Shown one piece after another: positions 50,903-61,964 of a stretch of 64,000 nucleotides of DNA. Both the position numbers and the translations under genes were made by a program. The stretch lies in NCBI GenBank assembly GCA_964019155.1, contig OZ025243.1, positions 38,336,179-38,400,178 of the forward strand. The letters run 5' to 3'. Within the stretch, counting starts at the first letter, position 1, and every line of letters starts with the position of its first letter. The notes below the pieces were generated by a model. That model was given only the letters and a program-made list of their open reading frames with translations. It did not search any database and was not told the origin of the DNA. This DNA is from Osedax fenrisi (taxonomy: Eukaryota; Annelida; Polychaeta; Sabellida; Siboglinidae).

Positions 50903-50947
<45 letters not shown>

Positions 50948-51631
50948 AAAAATGGTATATTTATACACGACCATATATATCCACTAACATTAATTATCGT
51001 TAATACATAATTAATAATATAAACAAATTAAATAGTAGCATATATGTAATATTGAGGGTTGTAGTTGGTTATTCACTACTACAAATTATAGAAACGAGTT
51101 TAAATATTTTTGTATATACATTAAAGTCAGATTTATTTCAATATAATGAACACAACTATAATACACAAACATATATATATTTAACAAATAAATCAAAAAA
51201 TGCAAGACACAAAAAACATACACTAATTATGTTAGGTAGTGTGGTTTATATTACAAATAATGATAAATTATGATACACAATAATACAGCAAATTAAATAG
51301 ATAAAACCTCCTTTTGTGCTAATTATATTAAGAAGAATGCTTTTTATAAAATTTATAATATACATTTGATAATATCATTATAACCTGATTGCTCATTGGT
51401 TGATACTAAAATGAAATTTAGATACATATATTACATAATCAATGCATTTATAAAATTTAAAACATAATAAATGCTTTTTGAAATGTTACATAACTAAAAT
51501 ACAGAAAATACATTTATACAAAATACATAAAATTAGATATGCAACTTTTATAAATGTTAAACAAATTATAATATAAAACCAAATAATATGAGATAACAAT
51601 AATTATACTTTCATATACAAATTCACTAATA

Positions 51632-51654
51632 ATATATATATATATATATATATA

Positions 51655-51694
<40 letters not shown>

Positions 51695-51704
51695 TATATA
51701 TATA
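51632..51704. repeat. (TA)n, interrupted, ~73 bp
   Basis: TA run with TATCTATA and AAATATAT interruptions. It corresponds to 21803-21862 in unit C, which has the related TAGATA interruption, and to shorter pure runs in A and B. Confidence 0.85.
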
Positions 51705-51976
51705 TGTATACTAGAGCTAGTATTCTATCATCATATTCAAAAGTATAAAATAAATTAAAATGTAATATAAATAATAGTGAGATATTAAAATGGATAATAC
51801 TTTATTTATGATATAACTAATTTATATTATTTCCTACTCAATCCTTTCTTAAAGTTTGTTTATAATACTATTATTACAACATATATAATAAGTGGTATTA
51901 CATGTAATAACATTTATAAAGTAAAATAAATTAACTGAGCTTATTTCATGCCTATTGTTTTTATAGAGTATTTTTA

Positions 51977-52100
51977 TTTTATATAAATTTCAAATATTAT
52001 CCTATAATGTAATTATAAATATATTTATATATATATAGGCCTATAGGTATAAATATATTTATAATTACATTATAGGATAATATTTGAAATTTATATAAAA
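51977..52100. repeat. Perfect hairpin, 53-bp arms, at the end of the inverted unit
   Basis: 51977-52029 is the exact reverse complement of 52048-52100, with an 18-base loop containing AGGCCTATAGG. The left arm and loop are ordinary unit sequence, down to the unit start at 52061. The right arm beyond it repeats bases about 1584-1640 of the unit in the opposite direction. The unrelated flank starts at CCCTAGGG (52101). Confidence 0.92.
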
Positions 52101-52562
52101 CCCTAGGGTATTATGTTCGGAAAGTAGCTTAACTTAAATATTATAAATAACTATACATATATAAATTATATTTAAATTAATTAAAAATAATGTAATTTAA
52201 ATCATATATTTGATGATTAAATTGTAAACCATATTAATTAGGTATTAAAAGTTAATTATTATACTAATTAACTATATATATATATAATATGAATGTTAAC
52301 GATAATAATAAAGTCTCGTCACGACTCTATATATATATGATTAGTATTACCATTATTAATACTGCGTTCCTTAGTAATATAGCCCCAAATCACATAGATA
52401 ATTGAGGCAGTGGGAGATTCGTCAGTTACTATCAAGAATGTCTACATTATGATGAGAGAACATTCCGCGGCATTGTTTACTTCTGACACAATGGATTCTG
52501 CACAATAGATGGAAGAACGTAGATGATTAAATACTCTATGAGTATACATTGTAATTTCTACC

Positions 52563-52612
<50 letters not shown>

Positions 52613-53100
52613 ATATTGTAATATATTAAACCCAATTAAGTTATATTCCGATATAAGTGTATTTTATTAATATTGTGTATTAGTTTAATATTTTATACTT
52701 GAATTAAAATATATAATATATTTTTATAGTAGTTATTAACTTGTATGTTGATTTCTATTAATAGAAATATAATTTGTTTATTAAACATACATTAAATAAT
52801 GCTATACATTTCGAAAAACATTATTTTGAACTTATTATATATATATAGAAATAAATAATTAACATTTATTAAAAATAGGAACATTGGTACCTATTTACTA
52901 CATAGTAAATATTTATTTCAGTGTAGCGCTCTTTATTAATGATCTATCTACCTTCAATGTTATCCCAGCTCAATACGTTCGTGTCACCAGGAGAGAATAC
53001 ATTGTTCACATATCACGTAATAAGTGGCGGTATAAGATGGCTGTATAACATCTATTCTTACCATATGTAATATAAATAACATGATTTCTATAATCATAGG
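52101..53100. other. Flanking DNA beyond the inverted array
   Basis: Single-copy-looking sequence containing a (TA)n at 52564-52611. Two short open, less AT-biased stretches occur on the plus strand. 52397-52507 reads AVGDSSVTIKNVYIMM after a CACATAG. 52925-53018 lies between TATTTCAG and GTAATA and reads NVIPAQYVRVTRREYIV. They look exon-like but no domain can be named with confidence. Confidence 0.4.
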
Positions 53101-53109
53101 AACTTAACA

Positions 53110-53930
53110 TATTTGATATATACATTTGTTAACTATTCAAAGCGACTAGATTTCGAGACCTAGAGAATTACACTTATATACTACACAACGGAAGTATTAC
53201 CTTCCCAGGTAGATGTTTTCTCCGAAGTACCTTATACATGTCGTTCATTCCTCTATACCACTCATAGGTAGTTATTCACTTATACACATCATATCGTCTC
53301 TTATTTAGCCTAAGAATATTTGCATAAGTATCCCTCATGAGCGTCGTAGGGAATTCTATAGAAATAATTATGTTTCTCCTGCAGTTACAGGAGAACCTCA
53401 GTCATTGTTCGCGTATTGTTATTCTTAGAAAGCCTACGTACATTGCTAGTTATAAATAACATATTATAATATGATATTATGGTGATCGGAAAAAATTAAC
53501 CAGAATAACGGACAAAAAATATCGGAAAAAAAATAACAGTAAAAGTAAAAAAAGTATTATGTTTTCTGAGATAACTGAATATGATATTTATTTGTTCCAA
53601 TTTTATGCATTGTATATAGGTAATGTTGGACATACTATTCTATAAATAAATAACTGCGATATATGATGTTCTTATATATATATATATCTTTCACCTTACA
53701 TGTTCGAGCTTGCTATGTAGTTAATAACACTTATCCTACATTCCTATATATCACTCTTCGTTATCGGTAGTTCCTCACTAGTACACATTGTATCATCTTT
53801 AATTATGTTATGTATGTCTTAGTGGATATTCAAGAGAGAGGATCGTCCATTGTATATAGGTTCCAAAGTAATACTTCAACAGCAGTGACCTCAGTCGTTG
53901 TTCGCATATTTTATTGATTACTCATGGAAC
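53110..53930. repeat. Diverged direct repeat (two ~250-330 bp copies)
   Basis: The stretch 53180-53440 (CATTCCTCTATACCACTC, TTCACTTATACACATCATAT, CCTCAGTCATTGTTCGCGTA) recurs in diverged form at 53720-53920 (CATTCCTATATATCACTC, CTCACTAGTACACATTGTAT, CCTCAGTCGTTGTTCGCATA). Unit length and family are unknown, and no gene is seen in either copy. Confidence 0.55.
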
Positions 53931-53931
53931 A

Positions 53932-54296
53932 GGGAAAGTAACCCAATACGGACAATTTAACAATAAATGGCCTTAACATTCAATGATTCAATATTTGTAT
54001 TCAAAAATTATAATATATTAATATTATTTGATGATGGATATTATTGTGATTTTAAAATTATATTTATATTTAAAAATATATAACGATATGCATATACAAA
54101 TATATTAATATAAAACATAATAATATATTATTAATAAATAAATCATTCTAAACATTATATGCATAATCGATATTTAAATGATTAATTAAATTATTCATAA
54201 AATTAATTATAAATAATGTAATTGTAATTATAACACAGGAGAATGTCCGTATTAGGGGCACTATCCGTATTCGATTATATACCCTTACTGCCGTAT
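53932..54296. mobile_element. Possible short TIR element (CCGTATT family)
   Basis: The left end CAGGGAAAGTAACCCAATAC, followed by GGACA, is at about 53933-53957. The right end (reverse complement of about 54243-54293) reads CAGTAAGGGTATATAATCGA, then ATACGGATAG. The ends share CAG..AAGG/AGTA..AATACGGA in inverted orientation. The interior is AT-rich and non-coding. Related ends occur at 62537-62585 and 62904-62948. It is probably a non-autonomous DNA transposon; the superfamily is not determined. Confidence 0.4.
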
Positions 54297-54579
54297 AAAT
54301 CCTAATTATGTATGTTAACTCTCCATTACTTTATTAGCGCATCTCTCAGCATGTATGCATTATACAAAAGCAGTTTCAACTGTAGCCCTTAACGAAATTT
54401 ATTTTGAGTTTATCTGACGAATTAGATATCCAAATTATGTTACACAATTCTAGGCTGTCCATGCAATTCAGATTATTTTATTTAAGTTATGTTGAGTTAA
54501 ACCAATATAAAAACATTGATATTTAATTTGTATGCACATTTCATATCACGGCCTGTTAGGATTTTCATGTATATTTGTT

Positions 54580-55570
54580 TTTCTTTATTTAAACACATGT
54601 ATTTAGTCTTATCTGAACTTATATATATATACCAATATCTTTAGCCGTGTCTTTAATTTGGTGTAGTAGTATATTTGCACCAACCAGACTATCCGTTATT
54701 ACAGCTATATCGTCAGCATAGTCTATATCGCTAATGTGTACTACTGGGTATATATTTATTTTTCTTTATCTTTTTCTAAGAGTGAATCCCAAATGTGAGT
54801 TACTATACAATGATTTTGTCAATATATAGTCGAGACATATAATAAATATAAATTGTGCAATTGTTTCTGCTTATAGTATTCCTGCAGTTATATTGAAGAA
54901 GAGAGTCTCATCATCAGGATAGTTTACATCAATATGCATATTGCCATGGAATTTACGATTTCAGCTAGTATACAATATATGATTAAGATATCTTTCATCT
55001 TTATATTCACCATTTATTTAATTAAAAGTTTTAGAAAAGTCTATAAATAGGAGAGTAAGATTTGACACATTCTAGTATATATTGAATTATAAAATCTGTC
55101 CTGACTTTGATCTCTCATATGGAAACCATTTTAATTTTTTCTCAATATATTTGTATCCTATTCAATAGCATCATATTATATATCTTAATTATACTTGGAA
55201 TAAGTATAATACCCCGATATTTCTTTGTTATAGAAAGATCTCCTTTAACCAATGTTCATTCTATGTATATATAGTTTATTGAGAGTATTCACGTGTTTCA
55301 AGAGTTTAGTAAGTTTATTTGAAATTCCGCTAGTTTCCAAGGAAATAGTATGCACACTTATGCTGGTATTTCATCTAAGCTAATAGATTTTCCATTTTGT
55401 ATGCTTCTAATAGTTTTCTTTATTTCCTTTATTGTAAAAAATACCTTTTGTAATAGATAGTTCATTTTACATATTTACGGTACTTTTTTCATGTGATGAT
55501 GGAATTGATTTTTTTTACCAATTATATCTTTAAAATGTTCGCTCCGTAGTGTAATTCGTTATTTTTGACT
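54580..55570 (-). pseudogene. RTE-like LINE reverse transcriptase relic
   Basis: On the minus strand, scattered but correctly ordered reverse transcriptase motifs can be read across frames: SEHFKDIIG near 55,540, EIKKTIRSIQNGKSISLDEI near 55,390-55,440, GDLSITKKYRGIILI near 55,200-55,250, FIDFSKTFN near 55,040, and DIDYADDIAVITDS near 54,690-54,730. The wording (EIKKAI..LKNGKAPG-DEIP, KGD..NYRGI, YADDIA) is that of RTE/BovB-type elements. Many stops make it dead. It belongs to a different clade from the LINEs at 1-45,973. Confidence 0.65.
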
Positions 55571-56233
55571 TGTAGATTAAGTTTTGTTCTGTTAGAGTTC
55601 TTCATCTAAATTCGATTACTTTTTTCCAGGCTAGAACTTATTTTATATTAAACAGTTCACTTTTGATTTCAATTATTTCATTCCAAACATATTAAGTTTA
55701 TTCCTTTTCATATGAATGTACAATATAACTTTGAGCTTTGTTAAAATATCTAATTTTGTGTGGAGTCGGTTGAATTTCTTTATGTCGAACTATCTTGTGA
55801 AGTATGTCATAGTTTTGACATATATTAGCAATTTGTCAGTGTATAGGATTTTCAACTTTGGTTGTAATGTGATTACTTTAGTATAAGTTTCAAAGTTAGA
55901 ATATATTGTGATAGAATATTGAAAATCTCTAGTATCCAGAAGGGCTTCACATTTTTTTCATTATATAAATCATCCTATTTTAAAATATCATTGTATACAC
56001 ATTATATTGTACAATATTATATAATAATTAATATATTTATTAATATTGTATAATAATAAAGTATTATATATTTTTAATCGATAACAAATATTAAAGTCAT
56101 ACGTTTAGAATACGAATTCAATATCATAAAATATTAAATATATATCATATAATATTTTAAATGTTAAGTATATCCAAACAAGGAAATTATTGTAATACAC
56201 CTAATAAATATACATATGAAAGATTACAACAAC

Positions 56234-56290
<57 letters not shown>

Positions 56291-56480
56291 CATAAATCTA
56301 AAGACTCGATAACTGAAATAATTGAGAATATTCAATAACATTTTACATTATTTAATGTATATAAATAATTCAAAGAACATTTACATTTACATTACTGAAC
56401 ATTTCCAACAGTGAGTTCAAAGTGCCATACATTCATCCACGTGAACAATAAATATATCTTATGTTGTAAATCTAGTGTAT
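55571..56480. other. AT-rich interval, probably LINE flank
   Basis: No gene seen. The first few hundred bases may be further RTE-like relic too decayed to read. A (TA)n lies at 56234-56285. Confidence 0.4.
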
Positions 56481-57110
56481 CACTTATTTTTTAATATGAA
56501 ATAGATATTTTAGCATTATCTGCAAATAATGAAGATGTAATTTAGTCCATAAATATATGGTAGGTCATTAATATATCATCTCAATAAGAGCGGTACAATG
56601 ACTGAATATTTAGGTAAACCGAATAAGCATGTATATTACTAGATAACAAATTATGTATTATAACTATCTGAGTCCTATTATATGGGTATGATAATATGCC
56701 AATCATATCCACATATTCCATAATTGTTCAACATTAATTCCCACACAAACTAAACTATTAATAGTAGTTTATCACGTGATATCTTATCAAACGCCTTCGC
56801 CCTTTCTACCTACACAATATCAGTAGTGTATAAGTTATCCATAGCTATTATAATATTCTTGTAGTTTTTAACAAATTGTAGTTATGGGGATATACCAGAC
56901 AAAAACCCAAATCTCTACACATATAGAATATTATTAGATATAAGATAAAAAGTAAAATAATATGATAATACATTCATGATATGAGAATAACACAATATTA
57001 GGTAACTATAAATATGATGTTATTAGGTCTGTAATTATATGTAATAAATGGATTTATTTTCTTTACTATATTATAAATCAGTTATGTGCACTTGTTTCAT
57101 ATGCATTAGA
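56480..57110 (-). pseudogene. CR1/Jockey-like LINE reverse transcriptase relic
   Basis: Minus-strand motifs in order, across frames: NYRP near 57,024-57,036, RAKAFDKISRDKLL near 56,765-56,810, G-P--SVI-PLL then YINDLPYI near 56,560-56,625, and SLFADNAKI near 56,508-56,535 (FADD altered to FADN). The remaining sequence is full of stops. It is more decayed than the array LINEs, and its family membership is unclear. Confidence 0.6.
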
Positions 57111-58840
57111 TGAATAATTATATTTAATTTTTAATAACACTTTCTAACTGTATCATGGGATATTGAACAACTAGAAATTTTTTGTTATTTAGACGATCAA
57201 GAAATGTATAGAATCCTGATTAATTAGTTAAGAAAAATAGACTCAAATTATTTATATAGAAGGTAACTTTCTCATAATCATTGGTGTAGATTAAACTATC
57301 ATTACCAGTACATTTTAATGATGAATTCATATTATATGCATGATGTTTATTGTTTATATAATTAAAAAATAATGATGTTACCTTAAATCTGTTACCAGAA
57401 TTCAGTATACGATTTTACTTTTATATTAATGTATACTTCTTCATCTTTTCGGGTAATATTAATTGGCTTTTGCGCTAAAATTTATGTATCACTTTTTTAC
57501 ATGTTAAATTCTACATCATTAAAAACCTTTTAATATTTAGGATAAATTTAATTTTTTTAAGTCTTATATATGCTCTATATATTGATGATCATTGTTAATT
57601 AATGCATTACGCAATGTACCATGTAGTATGACAAGTATTATGTAACGGGTACAGTTTTATTAATTATTAAAAATGGCGGTCGTAACATAATTATAACATT
57701 TATAAACCATATCGACTATAGTTCATTATTTAATTTTATACGGGTTTTGAAACATACACATAAACACATATTATCGACATTGAAATGTTGTAGAATAAAC
57801 AATATTTACCCGAATACTAAATATAATCGTATATAATATTTACTTTATTTATTTGTTATAATGCTGTTTATGATTATTGTTATGATAATAGAATATGATT
57901 ACTTTTCTAAAGGTTTGTATTCAATTTATACTGGTTAGTATGCAATCAGATAGGACTAAATTGATATTCTATTTAGCAGATGATATCCCAACATTAGTCA
58001 ATATCTTCAGAATTCCACTGACTAATGAAAGAATAATTAATATTTCGTTCACAGATATATAATGTTAAATTTTTATGATCTATTTTTTATGTTAAAATAT
58101 TTTATATATAATCATTAATAATTATTCCATAATCATGTATAATAAAGTTTTATTAATGTACTTAATTATATTTATATTAATTATAGTTAACCTACATATT
58201 GGACAGGAGAACTTCAGTTAGTAATGTTGCTATTGGTTACGGTGATACTAATAACAGCGTCCAGTTTACTTCACTATTAACTTGTTATCTAGTAACATAC
58301 TATAAATGTAGATTATATTTATAATGTAAATATTATAGATATATATATATATTTATTTGATTATTTTGATTAAGTATTTTTTATATATTTAAAACCTACA
58401 TTTAATAATTCAATATATAAATTATTGTAACTATCAATTATGTCATTAAATTTTATATACATGGTATAATTGTATACAAGCTTAATATATGTTATATTAA
58501 ATCGATTTAATGGAAATACATTTATAACGTTTACTAACACGTGTACTAATAATAAGATAATATAAATTATTCATCGTATTTTCTAATAACTCTATCATTA
58601 TGATCTATATTTTTTCCAAAGTTTATTACCCTATATTTAACTCTTTCTATCAGTATAACTTTCAACAATCATATTATGTAATCTACAAATTACTACATAT
58701 ATACAATATGGCGACTATTCTGGTATAAAGTTGTTAACAAACCAGTAATGTTAATTTCATAACCAACAAGTTTAATATGTACACTTATCTCAACTACGAT
58801 TATTTTGTATGATTACAAACATTATTTAAACTGTTTCATC
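57111..58840. other. AT-rich interval without recognisable genes
   Basis: Nothing with a recognisable domain. 57,110-57,560 could be the upstream part of the LINE relic. At 58,187-58,330 a short, less AT-rich open stretch follows TTAATTATAG. It could encode a hydrophobic segment in one frame but has no other support. Confidence 0.4.
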
Positions 58841-58849
58841 ATCGTCACT

Positions 58850-59345
58850 TTATTCACCCTCCTATAGAAGGGTACACTTCTACCCCTTCATATATCTCTC
58901 CACATCTCCCCAGTATCCAACTCATTATACATACTACTATATACACCAACAATACATGGTTTGTATACAACCTCTCCACACACTATTATATCTCCCAACC
59001 TTCCAAGCTCTATTCACCCTCTCACCTACCACTACTATATGTAAGTTTATGCTCAAAACACATATATTGTAATTAGATTATAAGTATTATATATATATAT
59101 ATATATATATAAATATCACGTCGGAAAACTTCTTACTGAGGTTGAAGTATCCATAGGTAACCTGAAACCTATAATTAAATAGTATATATACTATGTAATT
59201 AAATAGTATATATACTATGTAATTATAGGTTTCAGGTTACCCCTCTTTGCCCTCTTAGTTATACCTACCTTATTATCTCTACAACCTCCTACCTCCTACA
59301 ACCTTTCATACTCTTAGCCCCCTTCTCACACTACTCGTAACATCT
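58850..59345. other. Pyrimidine-biased, C-rich stretch with embedded foldback
   Basis: The plus strand is rich in CTCC/CCTAC/CCCTCTC runs at 58855-59035 and again at 59240-59345, with few G. This is in marked contrast to its surroundings. A foldback (59156-59241) and a (TA)n (59085-59111) lie between the two C-rich parts. No reading frame explains the bias. Confidence 0.5.
59156..59241. repeat. Foldback with perfect 22-bp arms
   Basis: GGTAACCTGAAACCTATAAT (from 59156, arm ends 59177) is the exact reverse complement of 59220-59241. The 42-base loop contains two direct copies of AAATAGTATATATACTATG, itself a palindrome-rich motif. It could be a miniature foldback element or a long stem-loop. 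Confidence 0.75.
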
Positions 59346-59574
59346 TATTCTTCCTTTATAATAACTATACTACATCGATATAATTATGCGACCTTTAAAC
59401 AAACTTTCTGATAATTATACATATATCTCCTATTCTTTGAAGAGTATTTTATATTATATTAATAATTCATATCTAATTATTGATCATGTTATATAATTTA
59501 AGGTGTATTACATTTATATATTATATAATACTACATTTAACTTATGGTTAGTGATAGGCAGATATCCTTTATTT

Positions 59575-59735
59575 CATGATGTCCGATCACGATCACGATG
59601 GAGATCTTTTTGCCGTCGATCCAATTTTGACGATCGATATACTTTATTAATAGCCGATAATTTTTGCGATCCCTATAAAGATAATTGCGGTGATCTCGAT
59701 TATCATTGAAAATAGTTACCCCCGATCACGATGAA
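59575..59735. other. GATC/CGATCACGAT-rich patch
   Basis: Eight GATC sites fall within about 145 bp, with CGATCACGATCACGATG at 59584-59600 and CGATCACGATGAAT repeated at 59723-59736. CpG is much more frequent than around it. A 68-codon frame spans it without a recognisable domain. Confidence 0.45.
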
Positions 59736-59867
59736 TTAATAATCTAATGTAACAATCGTAGTGACAATAAGTTCATTTCACTATATGTAATATAGATTGT
59801 AAAATTTAAACTAATTAATCTCTAGCTGCACTTTAGTCTTAAGTGGAATGCCTAACGAGTTGACGAA

Positions 59868-60455
59868 AGTAGGGGAGATTTCTTATCGACATGCACGTAA
59901 TATCGAATCTCTAGATATCTCCTATAATATAATTCCAATCAAAAAAATAATTAATGTATGAAATGTTAATCAATATAATTCTAATTAATATAAGTATATT
60001 TTTTTTTTTAATATTTATATTTTTTAATTATAAACAAAAAACAGGTTTTTTCATTACAACTCAAACAACTACATTTATGAAATTTTTCGATGTACAATAT
60101 CGATTCTTAATCTTTAAAAATATAGGTATTTTAAATATTTAAAATAAATCTTATAGATCTAATTATATTTTACAATGTGCTGAAAATATTTTGTATTTTT
60201 CATAATATGTTACAAAGTAATTAACTTTTATCTCAGCGACATACATTTTAATAATACCGATTTAATTATATCTAATTGCACATAATATCGACACCCCTGT
60301 TATCTCAAAGTTAAACAAATTAAATTAAATTATAAAATATCTATTATATGTATATACCTACTTAAAAATAAAATTTGGAAAAATGTAATTGAGAAATAAT
60401 AAAGTTATGATGATTTATTGTTAGGGTTTCGGTATTCGAGTAATCTCCCCTATAT
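59868..60455. mobile_element. Possible short TIR element (GGGGAGATT ends)
   Basis: The left end TAGGGGAGATTTCTTATCGA at about 59869-59888 matches, inverted, the right end near 60,433-60,456 (reverse complement ATAGGGGAGATTACTCGAAT). The interior (~540 bp) is AT-rich without a credible protein. It resembles a MITE; target-site duplications are not clear. Confidence 0.5.
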
Positions 60456-61086
60456 ACTATAAACTATATAAATAACTATTCTACTGATATTAATATATTG
60501 AATAATTATAGCAATATTAAATATTTACTTGTTAAATGTAGGGGATATCCCATTTATCAAATTTAACATGTGAAGATACACATTTAATGCATGTATTCAA
60601 ATATAGTAGTAATCTTAATGATTGGAATAATTACAAGATTTATTTACCTATATTAAGAGCTATTCAAAAATATAAAGTTAGAAAACCTATACAATTTTAC
60701 AAATGTTACCTGAATATGATATAAAATAAAATTGAATATGTAATGCATATCCTATATTTCATAGTTATTAGTATAGCATATTGATAATTACAAATATCCC
60801 AACATTAGATTATAGCTATTTATATTATATTGCTAAAATATATAAAATTTAGTAATTATATTTAAAAAAATTAAATTTTAACTACATTTATGATAGACCT
60901 ATAAAGGTATTAGATAGGTTTATATAATCATATTATTAATAATTGTTTTATCTAATTATATATTATATACATATTACATTATAATAATGTATATTTAGAA
61001 ACTAATGAACTAATTATTTCATTATTGCATTAGTACATTAATGTGGGACGTGAAATAAATCACAGAAATATTAATCAAAAATAAGT
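60456..61086. other. AT-rich interval
   Basis: A 60-codon open frame at 60542-60724 follows AATGTAG and includes ILRAIQKYKVRKPIQFYKC. It has no recognisable family and no convincing donor, so it is left as unassigned. Nothing else is seen. Confidence 0.35.
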
Positions 61087-61430
61087 GTGTACATTAACAC
61101 TATTAGATAGAATATATATATATATATATATTTTTTTATTGTTATTATTATTTGTATTTGGTGGAGTACTTTCATCCCATCCAGGAACTTAGATGAAGTT
61201 TTAACTATTAATCATATATGGCTCTAATTCCCTTCGAAGCCGCTCTCATGTTAAGGCATCTATGGTTTTAATGAGAGCCGATTATTTATTTATACACAAT
61301 TATATAAGATTACTTCTAAATAATATTTTAAGACCAATTTTATAAAATTAATTAATGGTCCGGACGAGGCGCGAACCCGCGTCCTACTGCTTGTGTGTAT
61401 GACGCCTTAGCCACTGAGCCACACAATCAG

Positions 61431-61475
<45 letters not shown>

Positions 61476-61498
61476 TATCTAATAGTGTTAATGTACAC
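61087..61498. repeat. Inverted repeat flanking a SINE
   Basis: GTGTACATTAACACTATTAG, continuing into ATAGAATATATA (61087-61120), is the reverse complement of the sequence ending GTGTTAATGTACAC at 61498. The arms continue into (TA)n on both sides and enclose the SINE at 61150-61427. Confidence 0.8.
61150..61427 (-). repeat. tRNA-derived SINE outside the array
   Basis: Diverged copy of the array SINE on the minus strand. The tRNA-like head 61355-61427 keeps TGGCTCAGTGG (A box) and GGTTCGCGCCT (B box, one change from the array copy). The tail near 61150-61175 matches GTATTTGGTGGAGTACTTTC. It shows that the SINE is an interspersed family and not only a satellite component. Confidence 0.83.
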
Positions 61499-61505
61499 TA
61501 TTATA

Positions 61506-61537
<32 letters not shown>

Positions 61538-61640
61538 AACATCAGATTTGGCATAAAGCCTGTGTGAATGAAAAAGCATGGATTAAGCCTTTGACAATTG
61601 TCAAGTCTTTCACCCATTAAGATAATGATGAGAAAAATTA
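61499..61640. repeat. Diverged interspersed repeat near TAA/TA tracts
   Basis: CAGATTTGGCATAAAGCC and GTGAATGAAAAAGCATGG at 61541-61580 resemble 38908-38945. In both places it follows a (TA)n-(TAA)n tract, which suggests the 3' or 5' end of a common element. A short inverted repeat (TTGACAATTGTCAA at 61591-61604) follows. Confidence 0.45.
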
Positions 61641-61922
61641 AATAAATAAAAGCAATAAACGAGTGTAATAAATTATATATAATTGAATCAAAATAAAAAA
61701 ATCAAAATCAAAATTTTTTAAATATATTTTTAAAAATGTCGGTTAAAAATTTTAAATAACCAAGTTTAACAATACAATTTATATTTACTTATATACTGAC
61801 AACATTAAACTTTTATAATTCAATACTTGATTAGGTATTCATAAGACTTACCTTTGAAAAAAATAGTATTATTATATTTTATTATTGTAAGCATTTGCTT
61901 TCCTCCAAAATGTAATAATATA

Positions 61923-61964
<42 letters not shown>

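Larger units (their letters stand above)
44327..52061 (-). repeat. Inverted partial copy of the 10-kb unit
   Basis: Reverse complement of about 7.7 kb of the unit, near-identical to units A-C. It begins (in unit order) at the exact unit start, at 52061, and runs down to the middle of the LINE reverse transcriptase at about 44327. There it is joined to a different LINE copy. It carries all unit landmarks in reverse: plus-strand degenerate SINE 48780-49052, minus-strand SINE 48126-48405, and the LINE endonuclease part at 45357-45593. With the forward array it forms a very large inverted repeat. Confidence 0.92.

Noticed and set aside
58187..58330. Possible exon encoding a membrane segment
   Set aside because: The hydrophobic reading and the splice acceptor are in conflicting frames (a stop lies directly after the acceptor).
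59503..59709. 68-codon frame over the GATC-rich patch
   Set aside because: No recognisable domain; the codon content follows from the CGATCACGAT repeats.
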